Assembly (NCBI RefSeq): GCF_907165045.1
Contig: NZ_CAJRAU010000002.1
Location: 124,001-188,000, forward strand
Reading direction: 5' to 3'
Length of the DNA stretch: 64,000 nucleotides
Source: Dyadobacter linearis
GTDB taxonomy: Bacteria > Bacteroidota > Bacteroidia > Cytophagales > Spirosomataceae
Position numbers and translations under genes: made by a program. The first letter of the stretch is position 1, and each line of letters opens with the position of its first letter. Under the pieces are notes generated by a model, which saw only the letters and a program-made list of their open reading frames with translations, searched no databases and had not been told where the DNA came from. Positions 52,988 through 61,182 of the stretch are shown piece after piece.

Positions 52988-53677
52988 TTGAAAAACTGGC
53001 TCTGGCTGGGGGTAATTCTGCTATTTTCGCAGCATATTTCGGCTCAAACTACGAATAACAAAGACAGCATTCAGGTGATGGAAGTACCTGTTGTGGTGAA
53101 TGACAGTACCGTTCTGCTGCCGGGTGATTCGTTAAAAAATGTTAAAGGTAAGTTTATGCCCGTACCAAGAACTGCCACCAGAATGGCATTGATACCGGGA
53201 ATGGGGCAGATTTACAACAGAGATTACTGGAAAGCGCCTATCGTCTACATTGCATTTGGAGGAGGACTTTATGCCTATTATCTGAACTCCCTTAAATACC
53301 GCGATTACCTGTCGGCTTACAAACAGTTTTATATTCTGGAAGAGGATAGCCCAAAGTATGGACAGCCGAGACCTGAGTTAGTTGATTCCTCGGTGACTGT
53401 GAGGGTCAGAAATTTATTGAATACCAAAAGCGAATACTTGCCCGCGAGCAGGGACCAGGCAGTCAGAGGAAAGAATTACTGGCGCCGAAACCGCGGATTT
53501 GCACTTATCGTGACCGGGTTGATCTACACGCTTTCTATTATTGAGGCCAATGTAGCAGCGCATTTGAAAACTTTTGACCTGTCCGACGATCTCACATTGC
53601 GGGTTGAACCTAAATTACACCAACCGGCTATGCTTACTCCTACACCAGGAGTGCGGCTGGTTTTTAATTTGAAATAA
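52988..53677 (+). CDS. DUF5683 membrane protein
   Basis: 229 residues from a TTG start 3 bases after the parB stop; no ATG precedes the conserved part. Signal peptide (WLWLGVILLFSQHISAQ), a conserved block PRTATRMALIPGMGQIYNRDYWKAPIVYIAFGG with a membrane segment, and a second membrane segment (GFALIVTGLIYTLSIIEANVAAH). Such genes between parB and dapB are typical of Bacteroidota; function unknown. Confidence 0.85.
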   Translation: MKNWLWLGVILLFSQHISAQTTNNKDSIQVMEVPVVVNDSTVLLPGDSLKNVKGKFMPVPRTATRMALIPGMGQIYNRDYWKAPIVYIAFGGGLYAYYLNSLKYRDYLSAYKQFYILEEDSPKYGQPRPELVDSSVTVRVRNLLNTKSEYLPASRDQAVRGKNYWRRNRGFALIVTGLIYTLSIIEANVAAHLKTFDLSDDLTLRVEPKLHQPAMLTPTPGVRLVFNLK

Positions 53678-53701
53678 CATTTAGAATCAAATACATTTTT
53701 A

Positions 53702-54421
53702 ATGAGAATATTATTACTCGGGTATGGTAAGATGGGCAAAACGATCGAGCGTATCGCCATTGAAAGAGGCCACTCGATCGCAGGAAAAATAGATGTACAG
53801 AACCGGCATGAAATGGATGCACTCGCCGCAGCTGATGTAGATGTCGCGATTGAGTTCAGTGCGCCGGAAGCTGCTTATGATAATATAACCTATTGTCTTA
53901 AAAGGGGTTGGCCTATCGTAAGTGGTACTACCGGCTGGCTGGAACACAGATCGGAAATTGAAAATCTGTGCATGCAGCAGCAGGGAGCATTCTTTTACGC
54001 TTCCAATTATAGCATTGGTGTTAACCTCTTTTTTAGATTGAACCGCCAGCTCGCGCGGCTGATGAAAGGCCAGGCTTACCGCACCTCCATGACCGAGATC
54101 CACCATATTCACAAGCTGGATGCGCCAAGTGGGACAGCTATCACATTGGCAGAAGGTATTGCTGCGGAAAACAGCTCGCAAAAAGGCTGGAAGCTGGCGC
54201 CCGAGGAGGAAGATGGATTTGTGCAAATAGAAGCAAAAAGACTGGGCGAAGTACCTGGTACCCACATTGTCCGCTATGAATCTGAGGTGGACACGATTGA
54301 AATTACCCATACTGCGCATACCCGCGCCGGATTTGCGTTGGGCGCAGTAATATCTGCCGAGTGGCTGCCTGGAAAAACCGGGGTATTCGGGATGGACGAT
54401 TTACTTGAAGACCTGGATTAG
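53702..54421 (+). CDS. dapB: 4-hydroxy-tetrahydrodipicolinate reductase
   Basis: 239 residues. NAD(P)-binding LLGYGKMGKTI, SGTTGW, and the catalytic HHIHKLDAPSG (134-144) are present. It carries out the second committed step of lysine and meso-diaminopimelate synthesis in the cytoplasm. Lies 24 bases after the DUF5683 gene and 27 before lepB. Confidence 0.96.
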   Translation: MRILLLGYGKMGKTIERIAIERGHSIAGKIDVQNRHEMDALAAADVDVAIEFSAPEAAYDNITYCLKRGWPIVSGTTGWLEHRSEIENLCMQQQGAFFYASNYSIGVNLFFRLNRQLARLMKGQAYRTSMTEIHHIHKLDAPSGTAITLAEGIAAENSSQKGWKLAPEEEDGFVQIEAKRLGEVPGTHIVRYESEVDTIEITHTAHTRAGFALGAVISAEWLPGKTGVFGMDDLLEDLD

Positions 54422-54448
54422 TACGCTATCAATAATTGAAAAATAAGC

Positions 54449-55585
54449 ATGTCTGTAAATAGAGAATTGATTTCAAATACAGTGAATACAAAAAAGAAAA
54501 AGTCCGCGATACGGGAATGGTTTGATTCCATATTGTTCGCTGTCGTTGCGGCAACCCTGATCCGGTGGTTGTTTTTCGAAGCGTTTACGATCCCGACTCC
54601 GTCTATGGAGAACAGTTTGCTGGTGGGGGACTTCCTTTTCGTAAGCAAGCTGCATTACGGGACGCGTACGCCAAAAACACCTTTACAGGTTCCATTGACC
54701 CACCAGACGATATGGGGTACCAATATCCCTTCGTATACCGACGCGATCCAACTGCCTCAATACCGGTTGCCAGGTTTCAGCGATGTGAAGCGTGGGGATG
54801 TGGTTGTATTCAATTACCCGCCTGAGTTACAGCATCCTGTCGATTTGAAAACCAATTATATTAAACGTTGCGTGGGACTGCCGGGTGATAATCTGGAAGT
54901 GCGGGACTTGCAGGTTTATGCAAATGGAACTGCGATGGAGAATCCGCCACGCATGGAAAATGAATATTTTGTGGCTACTACCACTGCGGTAAATGAAGCT
55001 AAGGTGTTCAAAGAGAACGGAATATCAGAATACAATACCTACTCCGAGACTTATGGCGACACCATTCCTGGTAATGACCAAATGGGTTATCTGGTGTTCA
55101 CGACTGAGGAAATTGCAGCCAAATTGAAGACTTATGATTTTGTAAAAAGTATCACAGTTGTCAAATCTTCGAAAGAGATCAGCGAGCCGATGCTTTACCC
55201 TAATTCTCAGCTTTTCAAATGGAACCGCGATAACTACGGCCCGGTAAAAGTGCCGAAGGAAGGAATGACAGTTGCGCTGACGCCAGAAAATGTCGCTTTG
55301 TATGGCCCGGTTATTAAAAATTATGAAGAGAACGAAGGTGTGGAACTGGGCGAAAAAACGGTTAGTATTGCCGGTAAAGCGATTACAAGCTATACATTCA
55401 AGCAAGATTACTTCTTCATGATGGGCGACAATCGCCACAACTCAGCCGATTCTAGATATTGGGGATTTGTTCCGAAAGATCATATTGTAGGAAAAGCTGT
55501 TTTCGTGTGGATGTCGATCGATCCAAATCCTACCAGCTTTTTCAATAAGATCAGGTGGAACCGGCTTTTCAGGGTTATCAATTAA
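54449..55585 (+). CDS. lepB: Signal peptidase I, copy 1
   Basis: 378 residues. One membrane helix (about 27-45) leads to the catalytic serine S52 in IPTPSMENSL; the general base K139 is in NYIKRCVGLPGD; the late GDNRHNSADSRYWG box is intact. It cleaves secretory signal peptides on the periplasmic face. It is larger than E. coli LepB because of an insertion between the Lys box and the late GDNR box (about residues 165-310). A close paralogue follows directly. Confidence 0.94.
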   Translation: MSVNRELISNTVNTKKKKSAIREWFDSILFAVVAATLIRWLFFEAFTIPTPSMENSLLVGDFLFVSKLHYGTRTPKTPLQVPLTHQTIWGTNIPSYTDAIQLPQYRLPGFSDVKRGDVVVFNYPPELQHPVDLKTNYIKRCVGLPGDNLEVRDLQVYANGTAMENPPRMENEYFVATTTAVNEAKVFKENGISEYNTYSETYGDTIPGNDQMGYLVFTTEEIAAKLKTYDFVKSITVVKSSKEISEPMLYPNSQLFKWNRDNYGPVKVPKEGMTVALTPENVALYGPVIKNYEENEGVELGEKTVSIAGKAITSYTFKQDYFFMMGDNRHNSADSRYWGFVPKDHIVGKAVFVWMSIDPNPTSFFNKIRWNRLFRVIN

Positions 55586-55599
55586 AAAAAGCATTATAT

Positions 55600-55633
55600 A
55601 AAAGGAGGGGAGGCAAACAGCCTTCCCTTTTTT
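55600..55633 (+). terminator. Intrinsic terminator after lepB copy 1
   Basis: A 14-position continuous stem with G-T pairs (AAGGAGGGGAGGC against GCCTTCCCTTTTTT) around AAACA, ending in a T-run, between the two lepB copies. Confidence 0.8.
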
Positions 55634-55659
55634 GTTTATATATAAAAAAATATAATATA

Positions 55660-55667
55660 TAGATTTG
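55660..55667 (+). promoter_or_regulatory. Candidate -7 promoter element for lepB copy 2
   Basis: TAGATTTG, an exact match to TAnnTTTG, 52 bases upstream of ATG 55719 and just after the terminator. The nearest TTG lies 25 bases upstream, a little far. It supports separate transcription of copy 2. Confidence 0.5.
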
Positions 55668-55718
55668 TTGTTTATTAAGGGAAGTGTAACTTGCGATTCA
55701 AGTAATCACAACCCCGAA

Positions 55719-56897
55719 ATGTCAGTCCTTGAACTAGCGCCAAAATCAAAACAACAACCCAGGAAAAAGTCTGCTTTTCGTGAATGGTTTGATTCCATAT
55801 TATTTGCAGTTGTAGCCGCTACCATCATCCGGTGGCTATTTTTCAGCGCATTTGTGATTCCCACTCCTTCGATGGAGAACAGCCTTTTGGTGGGTGATTA
55901 TCTGTTCGTGAGCCGAATGCATTACGGGACTACCACGCCGATCACGCCGCTGCAAGTTCCGCTCACGCACCAAACCATTTGGGGAACGCAGATTCCTTCA
56001 TATCTCGACTGGATTCAGTTGCCTCAGTTCCGGCTACCCGGATTTACGAATGTAAAAAATGGTGATGTGGTCGTTTTCAACTTGCCCGTCGAGCACCCGG
56101 ATTCTTACCAGAAATACAGTAACGTTCTGCCAGACCTGCATCCTCACCCGGCCGACTTGCGATCTAACTACATCAAAAGGTGCGTTGCGATCGCCGGAGA
56201 TAAGTTGGAAATCAGAGGCGGACAGGTTTTCGTGAATGGAAAGCCAATGCAGAATCCACCCAGACTTCAAAATGAATACTTCGTTTCCACCACTACCCAG
56301 GTAAACGAAGAAAATATATTTCACAAAAACGGAATAGCAGATTACGCGCAGTTCACGGAGACTTTCGGCGACAGCATTACCGCTAACGATCAGTTCGGAT
56401 ATATTGTTAAAACCACTTCCGATATTGTAGCGAAGCTGAAAACATACGATTTTGTAAAGCGCATTGATCCGATACTGCTTGATAAAGGTTTGAAAGAACC
56501 GTTCTTATTTCCTGGCGCTGAACAGCTGGATTGGAACAAGGATAATTTCGGGCCTATCATAATTCCAAAAGAAGGGACGACTGTACAACTCAATGAGATT
56601 AACTCGGCGTTGTACGGAGAGGTCATCAAAAATTACGATGGTAATAGTGATATAGCATTTGAAAATGGCCGACTGACGCAACGGGGCAAGATACTCGAAA
56701 CTTACACTTTCAAACAGGATTACTACTTTATGATGGGCGATAACCGTCACGATTCAGCGGACTCGCGTTATTGGGGATTCGTACCTAAGGATCACATTGT
56801 AGGAAAAGCGGTATTTGTATGGATGTCTATTGACCCTAATCCCACTAGTTTTCTTCGGAAGATCCGGTGGGACAGGATTTTCAGGATCATCGGATAA
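55719..56897 (+). CDS. lepB: Signal peptidase I, copy 2
   Basis: 392 residues from ATG 55719; the open frame extends upstream to a TTG that overlaps the promoter element and is rejected. Very like copy 1: S51 in IPTPSMENSL, K153 in NYIKRCVAIAGD, GDNRHDSADSRYWG. It carries an extra stretch after the DVVVF strand (VEHPDSYQKYSNVLPDLHPH) that copy 1 lacks. Tandem duplication with own promoter suggests that the two may serve different substrates or conditions. Confidence 0.94.
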   Translation: MSVLELAPKSKQQPRKKSAFREWFDSILFAVVAATIIRWLFFSAFVIPTPSMENSLLVGDYLFVSRMHYGTTTPITPLQVPLTHQTIWGTQIPSYLDWIQLPQFRLPGFTNVKNGDVVVFNLPVEHPDSYQKYSNVLPDLHPHPADLRSNYIKRCVAIAGDKLEIRGGQVFVNGKPMQNPPRLQNEYFVSTTTQVNEENIFHKNGIADYAQFTETFGDSITANDQFGYIVKTTSDIVAKLKTYDFVKRIDPILLDKGLKEPFLFPGAEQLDWNKDNFGPIIIPKEGTTVQLNEINSALYGEVIKNYDGNSDIAFENGRLTQRGKILETYTFKQDYYFMMGDNRHDSADSRYWGFVPKDHIVGKAVFVWMSIDPNPTSFLRKIRWDRIFRIIG

Positions 56898-56924
56898 CAA
56901 AGCCAGGCTATCAACCTGGCTTTG
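56898..56924. terminator. Bidirectional terminator between lepB copy 2 and the GH13 gene
   Basis: CAAAGCCAGG and CCTGGCTTTG are perfect complements around a seven-base loop, right at the lepB stop and 12 bases from the convergent GH13 stop. Confidence 0.85.
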
Positions 56925-56936
56925 TCCGATGGTTAT

Positions 56937-58760
56937 TTAATCCTCCTGCGAGAAAATCAATGCAGAATAGGGGGGAATCGTCAAAGAAGCGTAAACAGGC
57001 ATTTCGTCGAATTCGCCGTCTGCGGTATCCACATCTGTGATGCCGATATGCGAGAAGTCCGGATCATAATCTCCATTGTCGCTATTGAACCTGAGATTCC
57101 ACTTTCCGCCTCTTGGAAAGCCAAGTTTATAATCTGAGAAAGTTTCGGTTGAAAAGTTTAGGATTACCATCACGCTGTCTTTCGGCCCGCCTTCGCTCCA
57201 ACGGTGCATTGCAACCACCTTTTTCTCATTATCGGCACGAATGATCTGAACGTTCTGGCCTTGCAAACCTTTTGTTACTCCAAACCAGTTTCTTCTCAGG
57301 TGTATCAGATCGCGGTGCAGATTCGCAAAACCTCTGAATTTGTCAAGCCGAGACCAGTCTATCGGGTCGCTGTCTGAAAACCATTTGTCTTCCAATAAAG
57401 GCTGTCCCTGAAAAATCATTGGAATGCCAGGCGTGGTCATAACCAGCGCCACACCCAGCGCAGCCCGTTTTTTGGAATACCAGTTATTCACATCTCCGTC
57501 TGCAATTTCCTCGGCCACACGGGCCTGACCATTGGAAACTTCATCGTGGGATTCGGTATAAATGATCCGCTGAAAAGAATCCGTATTGTATTTGTACGTG
57601 ATCGCCTGAACCACCTGCTCCATATCCCTTTCCTGATCATTAGCAGTAATGATTGCATCGCGAATCGTGTGAACAAACTCTGCATCCCACTGAGAACCAT
57701 AGCCTAATCCGCCGTTTTCTACTGAATTAGTGATGAAATCAAGCGAATGCATATCCTCTGCGATTGTGATACAATTCGGGTACCTTTCCCGGATATCCTT
57801 GTTGATCCACTGCATCAGCGATATTCCATCTGCAATATCATTACCCGGATTTCCGTCAGCTTTTACGTTGCGGATATAAGGCACCATATCCATTCGCAAA
57901 CCGTCCACGCGATATTCTTTGAGCCACATCATCGCATTATCGTGGACATATTGTCTTACTTCGCCGCGACCATAATCCGGCCGGGTGCTGCCCCAGGGCG
58001 TTTCTGCTTTCCAATCATTATAAAAGTAAATACCACCGCCGTCGTTTTCAGACCAGCCGTCAAATTGCCACAGATCCAGGTCGGAAGGGCCGAAGTGATT
58101 GTATACAACATCCAGAATAATGGCCATTCCAGCCTCGTGAGCAGCCTGGACAAAAGCTTTCAAGCCATCGGGACCGCCGTAATCAGCTTCTATTGAAAAC
58201 GGGTTCGCCGGGTTATAGCCCCACGAACGGGAGCCTGGAAATTCAGCGCAGGGCATCAGCTCGACTGCATTGAAACCCATTTCTTTCAGATAAGGAATTT
58301 TCTCAATTGCAGTATAGAACGTACCAACCTGCCCTTCCTCCTTTACGTGAAAGGTACCCACGTGCAGCTCGTAAATAACGAGCTCGTGCCAGCTTGGAAT
58401 CTGGAAGTTGAAATCGTGCCACTCAAATGACGCATGATTGTAAACGATGCAATTGCCTGCTGAGTTGGTCATTTTAAGTGCATACGGGTCATTTCTGTGA
58501 AATTCACCGAAAGGCGTTTTCAGGAAAAACTTGTATTCATCACCTTCTTTGGAGTTCTCAACCAATGCGGCCCAAAAGCCATTTCCCTCGGATTGAAGCG
58601 GATTTGCCTCCACATCCCAATCATTAAAAGTCCCGATTACTGAAACGCTGTCTGCGTGCGGAGCCCATACTCTGTAATGCACGCCCTCGGGGTAACAAAC
58701 CGCCCCCATTCCTTTAAAAGAAGCCAATGTTTCCGTAGCATCGGTGTCAAGATTTTCCAT
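56937..58760 (-). CDS. GH13 alpha-glucan enzyme, branching-enzyme/trehalohydrolase-like
   Basis: 607 residues. CBM48-like N-domain (HYRVWAPHADSVSVIGTFNDW, about 28-100), then a GH13 barrel: YELHVGTF, AIILDVVYNHFGPS, nucleophile D291 in GLRMDMV, acid/base E335 in TIAEDM, and D406 in ESHDEVS, and a C-terminal beta domain. SHDEV is typical of branching enzymes, while YGGPDGLKAFVQAAHEAG resembles trehalohydrolases (TreZ). A branching or related alpha-glucan role is most likely; TreZ, which would complete the TreY pathway, cannot be ruled out. Cytoplasmic, as no signal peptide is seen. Confidence 0.82.
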   Translation of the reverse strand: MENLDTDATETLASFKGMGAVCYPEGVHYRVWAPHADSVSVIGTFNDWDVEANPLQSEGNGFWAALVENSKEGDEYKFFLKTPFGEFHRNDPYALKMTNSAGNCIVYNHASFEWHDFNFQIPSWHELVIYELHVGTFHVKEEGQVGTFYTAIEKIPYLKEMGFNAVELMPCAEFPGSRSWGYNPANPFSIEADYGGPDGLKAFVQAAHEAGMAIILDVVYNHFGPSDLDLWQFDGWSENDGGGIYFYNDWKAETPWGSTRPDYGRGEVRQYVHDNAMMWLKEYRVDGLRMDMVPYIRNVKADGNPGNDIADGISLMQWINKDIRERYPNCITIAEDMHSLDFITNSVENGGLGYGSQWDAEFVHTIRDAIITANDQERDMEQVVQAITYKYNTDSFQRIIYTESHDEVSNGQARVAEEIADGDVNNWYSKKRAALGVALVMTTPGIPMIFQGQPLLEDKWFSDSDPIDWSRLDKFRGFANLHRDLIHLRRNWFGVTKGLQGQNVQIIRADNEKKVVAMHRWSEGGPKDSVMVILNFSTETFSDYKLGFPRGGKWNLRFNSDNGDYDPDFSHIGITDVDTADGEFDEMPVYASLTIPPYSALIFSQED

Positions 58761-58782
58761 ATATGTACTTGGGAAATTGAAA

Positions 58783-58813
58783 TTGTTTTAAGTAAACCAT
58801 TGACGTATATTGG
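58783..58813 (+). promoter_or_regulatory. Candidate promoter for dprA
   Basis: TTG at 58783-58785, 20 bases, then TATATTGG at 58806-58813 (one mismatch to TAnnTTTG). A start site near 58820 would exclude the earliest ATG (58819) and fits with the ATG at 58881. Confidence 0.5.
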
Positions 58814-58880
58814 CAAAATGCATGCCAAGCTTTTTAGCATGGTCAGCAACGATTTTTACTCAAAAAACACACTACAATTC

Positions 58881-60005
58881 ATGAAAGCATCCCCAGAAAC
58901 AGAGGAAATTTGTATCCTCACGCTCATTCGCACCCCAGGTGTGGGTTCAGTAACAGTTCGCCAATTGATCAGCTATTGCGGCGGCGCCAGGGAAGTGTTC
59001 CAGGCAGATTACAGGAAACTCATCAAAATTCCGGGAGTGGGAGAGAAGGTGGTCAAAGCAATCCTCGCCCGCGAAGGAATGGCCGATGCTGAGACCGAGT
59101 TTGCGAATTGCAAAAAGTGGGGTATCGGGCTGCACTTCTTCACTGACATTTCCTATCCGCTGCGGCTGAAACCACTTTACGACGCTCCTATCGCGCTTTA
59201 TTCCAAAGGAAATATGGATTTTAATGCAGGCAGGTCTGTCGGGATCGTGGGCACTAGGCAAGTAAGTGAATATGGTAAATCTGTGACCGAGCAGATTATA
59301 CGCGAGCTGGAACCCTTTCAGGTTACGATCGTGAGCGGGCTGGCTTACGGAGTTGATATTACCGCGCACCGCGCCTGCGTGAAAAGCAATATCCCCACGA
59401 TCGGGGTGATGGCAAGCGGCATTGACGTCATTTACCCGGCAGCACATAAAAAAACGGCCCAGGAAATGGAGGGAAACGGTGGAATTGTAACTGAAAATCC
59501 ACTTGAAACCAAGCCGGATTTTATGAGGTTCCCAGCCAGGAACAGGATCATTGCAGGATTAAGTGATGTGATCATTGTGGTAGAATCAGGGAAAAAAGGC
59601 GGGAGTCTGATTACGGTTGAATTTGCGCAGAACTACCACCGCGATGTATACGCAGTTCCGGGTATGATCGGAAATACGCAGTCGGAAGGCTGCAATGCAT
59701 TGATCCGCGATCACAAAGCTTCCATATTTACCTCCGTCGAAGATCTGGTGAATGCAATGGGCTGGGGTAGGGAAGAGGCGCCCGAAAAACTGATTCCTTC
59801 AAAAAATCTGTCCCTGAGTTTCGATGGTTTTACGCAGGATGAAGGACAGATCCTGGCGATGCTGAAACAGAAAGGAACAACGCAGATTGACGAGTTAGCA
59901 TGGCATTCGGGTATGCATTTGAACAAATTGGCCACATTATTGTTAAACCTTGAGTTCCAGGGAATGATCAGGTCGTTGCCGGGTAAAAAATATAGTCTTA
60001 TTTAA
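58881..60005 (+). CDS. dprA: DNA-processing protein DprA (Smf)
   Basis: 374 residues from ATG 58881, the usual family length; ATGs at 58819 and 58840 are alternatives. A helix-hairpin-helix-like N-terminal part (TLIRTPGVGSVTVRQL, KIPGVGEKVVKAIL) precedes the Rossmann-like DprA core with SVGIVGTRQVSEYGK, IVSGLAYGVDITAH, FPARNRIIAGLSD and GKKGGSLITVEFA, and a C-terminal winged helix (TTQIDELAWHSGMHLNKLATLLLNLE). DprA loads RecA on incoming single-stranded DNA during natural transformation. Divergent from the GH13 gene. Confidence 0.95.
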   Translation: MKASPETEEICILTLIRTPGVGSVTVRQLISYCGGAREVFQADYRKLIKIPGVGEKVVKAILAREGMADAETEFANCKKWGIGLHFFTDISYPLRLKPLYDAPIALYSKGNMDFNAGRSVGIVGTRQVSEYGKSVTEQIIRELEPFQVTIVSGLAYGVDITAHRACVKSNIPTIGVMASGIDVIYPAAHKKTAQEMEGNGGIVTENPLETKPDFMRFPARNRIIAGLSDVIIVVESGKKGGSLITVEFAQNYHRDVYAVPGMIGNTQSEGCNALIRDHKASIFTSVEDLVNAMGWGREEAPEKLIPSKNLSLSFDGFTQDEGQILAMLKQKGTTQIDELAWHSGMHLNKLATLLLNLEFQGMIRSLPGKKYSLI

Positions 60006-60008
60006 TGA

Positions 60009-60638
60009 ATGAGTAAAAGCATTGCAGAAATCATAAGTGCCGGAGAAGGGCTTCGCACAGAGTTTAAAAGCAGGATTGACAGCCCCGCAAAAATCGCTAA
60101 GACAATTGTATCCTTTGCCAATACATCGGGTGGTTTATTAATTATTGGGGTAAATGATTCAGGGGTGATCAGCGGCGTGACGTCGGAACTGACAGAGCTT
60201 CAAAAACTGGAAAAAGCGAATACAGATTTTATAGATCCCAAAATTTTAATTCAAATTAAATCTGAGCAGCTTAATGGCAAAAAGGTTTTGCTAGTGACAG
60301 TTGAAGAAAGCAAAGAAAAGCCGCACTATGTGGTAAGCGACAAAGGTGCGCGTACGATTTATGTGCGGGTAAAAGATAAGAGTGTGCCTATTCCCAAGCT
60401 ATTACTTTATAATTCCGACAATCTTGAAACGGAAAAGCTGCTGGCAAGCAAGCACGTGAAATCGCTGGTAGCTTACCTGAGAATTGAGGATTCGGTCAAT
60501 GCGAGATTTTATTCGAGAATGATCAATGTATCTGAGAAGCGAGCGGACCGCATGTTGCATGATCTTGCAGCCAGGCAGATTTTGTTAAAAATACCCGGTA
60601 CCAAACCGGAAGCTTTCAGCCTGAAATGGACTGAGTGA
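60009..60638 (+). CDS. AlbA_2 (Schlafen-like) DNA-binding domain protein
   Basis: 209 residues, starting 3 bases after dprA and thus co-transcribed. N-terminal AlbA_2 domain (GLRTEFKSRIDSPAKIAKTIVSFANTSGG; IIGVNDSGVISGV; GARTIYVRVKDKSVPIPK), followed by a C-terminal helical part that may be a winged helix (NVSEKRADRMLHDLAARQILLKI). Proteins of this type are often called ATP-binding or transcriptional regulators without firm proof. The link with dprA suggests a role with DNA; unproven. Confidence 0.85.
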   Translation: MSKSIAEIISAGEGLRTEFKSRIDSPAKIAKTIVSFANTSGGLLIIGVNDSGVISGVTSELTELQKLEKANTDFIDPKILIQIKSEQLNGKKVLLVTVEESKEKPHYVVSDKGARTIYVRVKDKSVPIPKLLLYNSDNLETEKLLASKHVKSLVAYLRIEDSVNARFYSRMINVSEKRADRMLHDLAARQILLKIPGTKPEAFSLKWTE

Positions 60639-60646
60639 AAACAAAG

Positions 60647-60670
60647 ACGGACCAGCTTTCGCCGGTCCGT
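60647..60670. terminator. Hairpin between the AlbA_2 and FKBP genes
   Basis: ACGGACC (60647-60653) and GGTCCGT (60664-60670) are perfect complements around a ten-base loop, between convergent genes. No strong T-run. Confidence 0.65.
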
Positions 60671-60690
60671 TCCCGTTAGTAATATACTGA

Positions 60691-61119
60691 TTAGTTGATT
60701 CCAACCAGTTCAAGTTCGAATATAAGATCCTGGCCAGCCAGCGGGTGATTTGCATCCAGTATCACTGAATCTTCTGTCACTTCGCGAACGATAACCTGGA
60801 TAACCTGGCCACCATCCTGATGCATATTCAGCGTTCCGCCGATTTCCAGTGGAATGTCCGCCGGAATTTGCTTGCGATCGAAATTGATGATCATATCCTC
60901 ATTTACGGGACCATAAGCTTCCGCATTGGGGATATGGATCGTCTTTTTGTCGCCAACTTCCATTCCGGTCACCCCGTCATCAAATCCTTTGATAACTTGT
61001 CCGCTTCCCAATTGGAAGTTAAGCGGATCGCGACCTTCCGACGAATCAAAAAGTTGCCCGTCTGGTAGGGTGCCTTTGTAATGGACCTGTACGTTGTCTC
61101 CTGCCTGCGCCTGCTTCAT
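60691..61119 (-). CDS. FKBP-type peptidyl-prolyl isomerase (SlyD-like)
   Basis: 142 residues. VQVHYKGTLPDGQLFDSSEGRDPLNFQLGSGQVIKGFDDGVTGM and IPNAEAYGPVNEDMI are standard for FKBP, and the inserted IF domain with DANHPLAGQDLIFELELVGI is that of SlyD. The His-rich metal-binding tail of E. coli SlyD is absent. Cytoplasmic foldase and chaperone. It follows proS on the same strand after a hairpin. Confidence 0.93.
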   Translation of the reverse strand: MKQAQAGDNVQVHYKGTLPDGQLFDSSEGRDPLNFQLGSGQVIKGFDDGVTGMEVGDKKTIHIPNAEAYGPVNEDMIINFDRKQIPADIPLEIGGTLNMHQDGGQVIQVIVREVTEDSVILDANHPLAGQDLIFELELVGIN

Positions 61120-61147
61120 TATTTTATGATCTTATGGTTGGAAAATA

Positions 61148-61163
61148 AACCAGTTTCCTGGTT
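61148..61163 (-). terminator. Intrinsic terminator of proS
   Basis: On the minus strand AACCAG-GAAA-CTGGTT, a perfect six-pair stem with a GNRA loop, followed by TATTTTCC, 20 bases after the proS stop. Confidence 0.6.
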
Positions 61164-61182
61164 GTCTTGAATTTCTGTAAAA

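Noticed and set aside
53714-54319. 201-residue minus-strand frame opposite dapB
   Set aside because: Antisense shadow of dapB; no recognisable domain.
55665-55718. TTG start for the second signal peptidase
   Set aside because: It overlaps the promoter element, and the family N-terminus begins with the ATG at 55719.
58656-58880. Longer N-terminus of DprA
   Set aside because: It runs back into the divergent GH13 gene and past a likely promoter; the ATG at 58881 gives the usual length.
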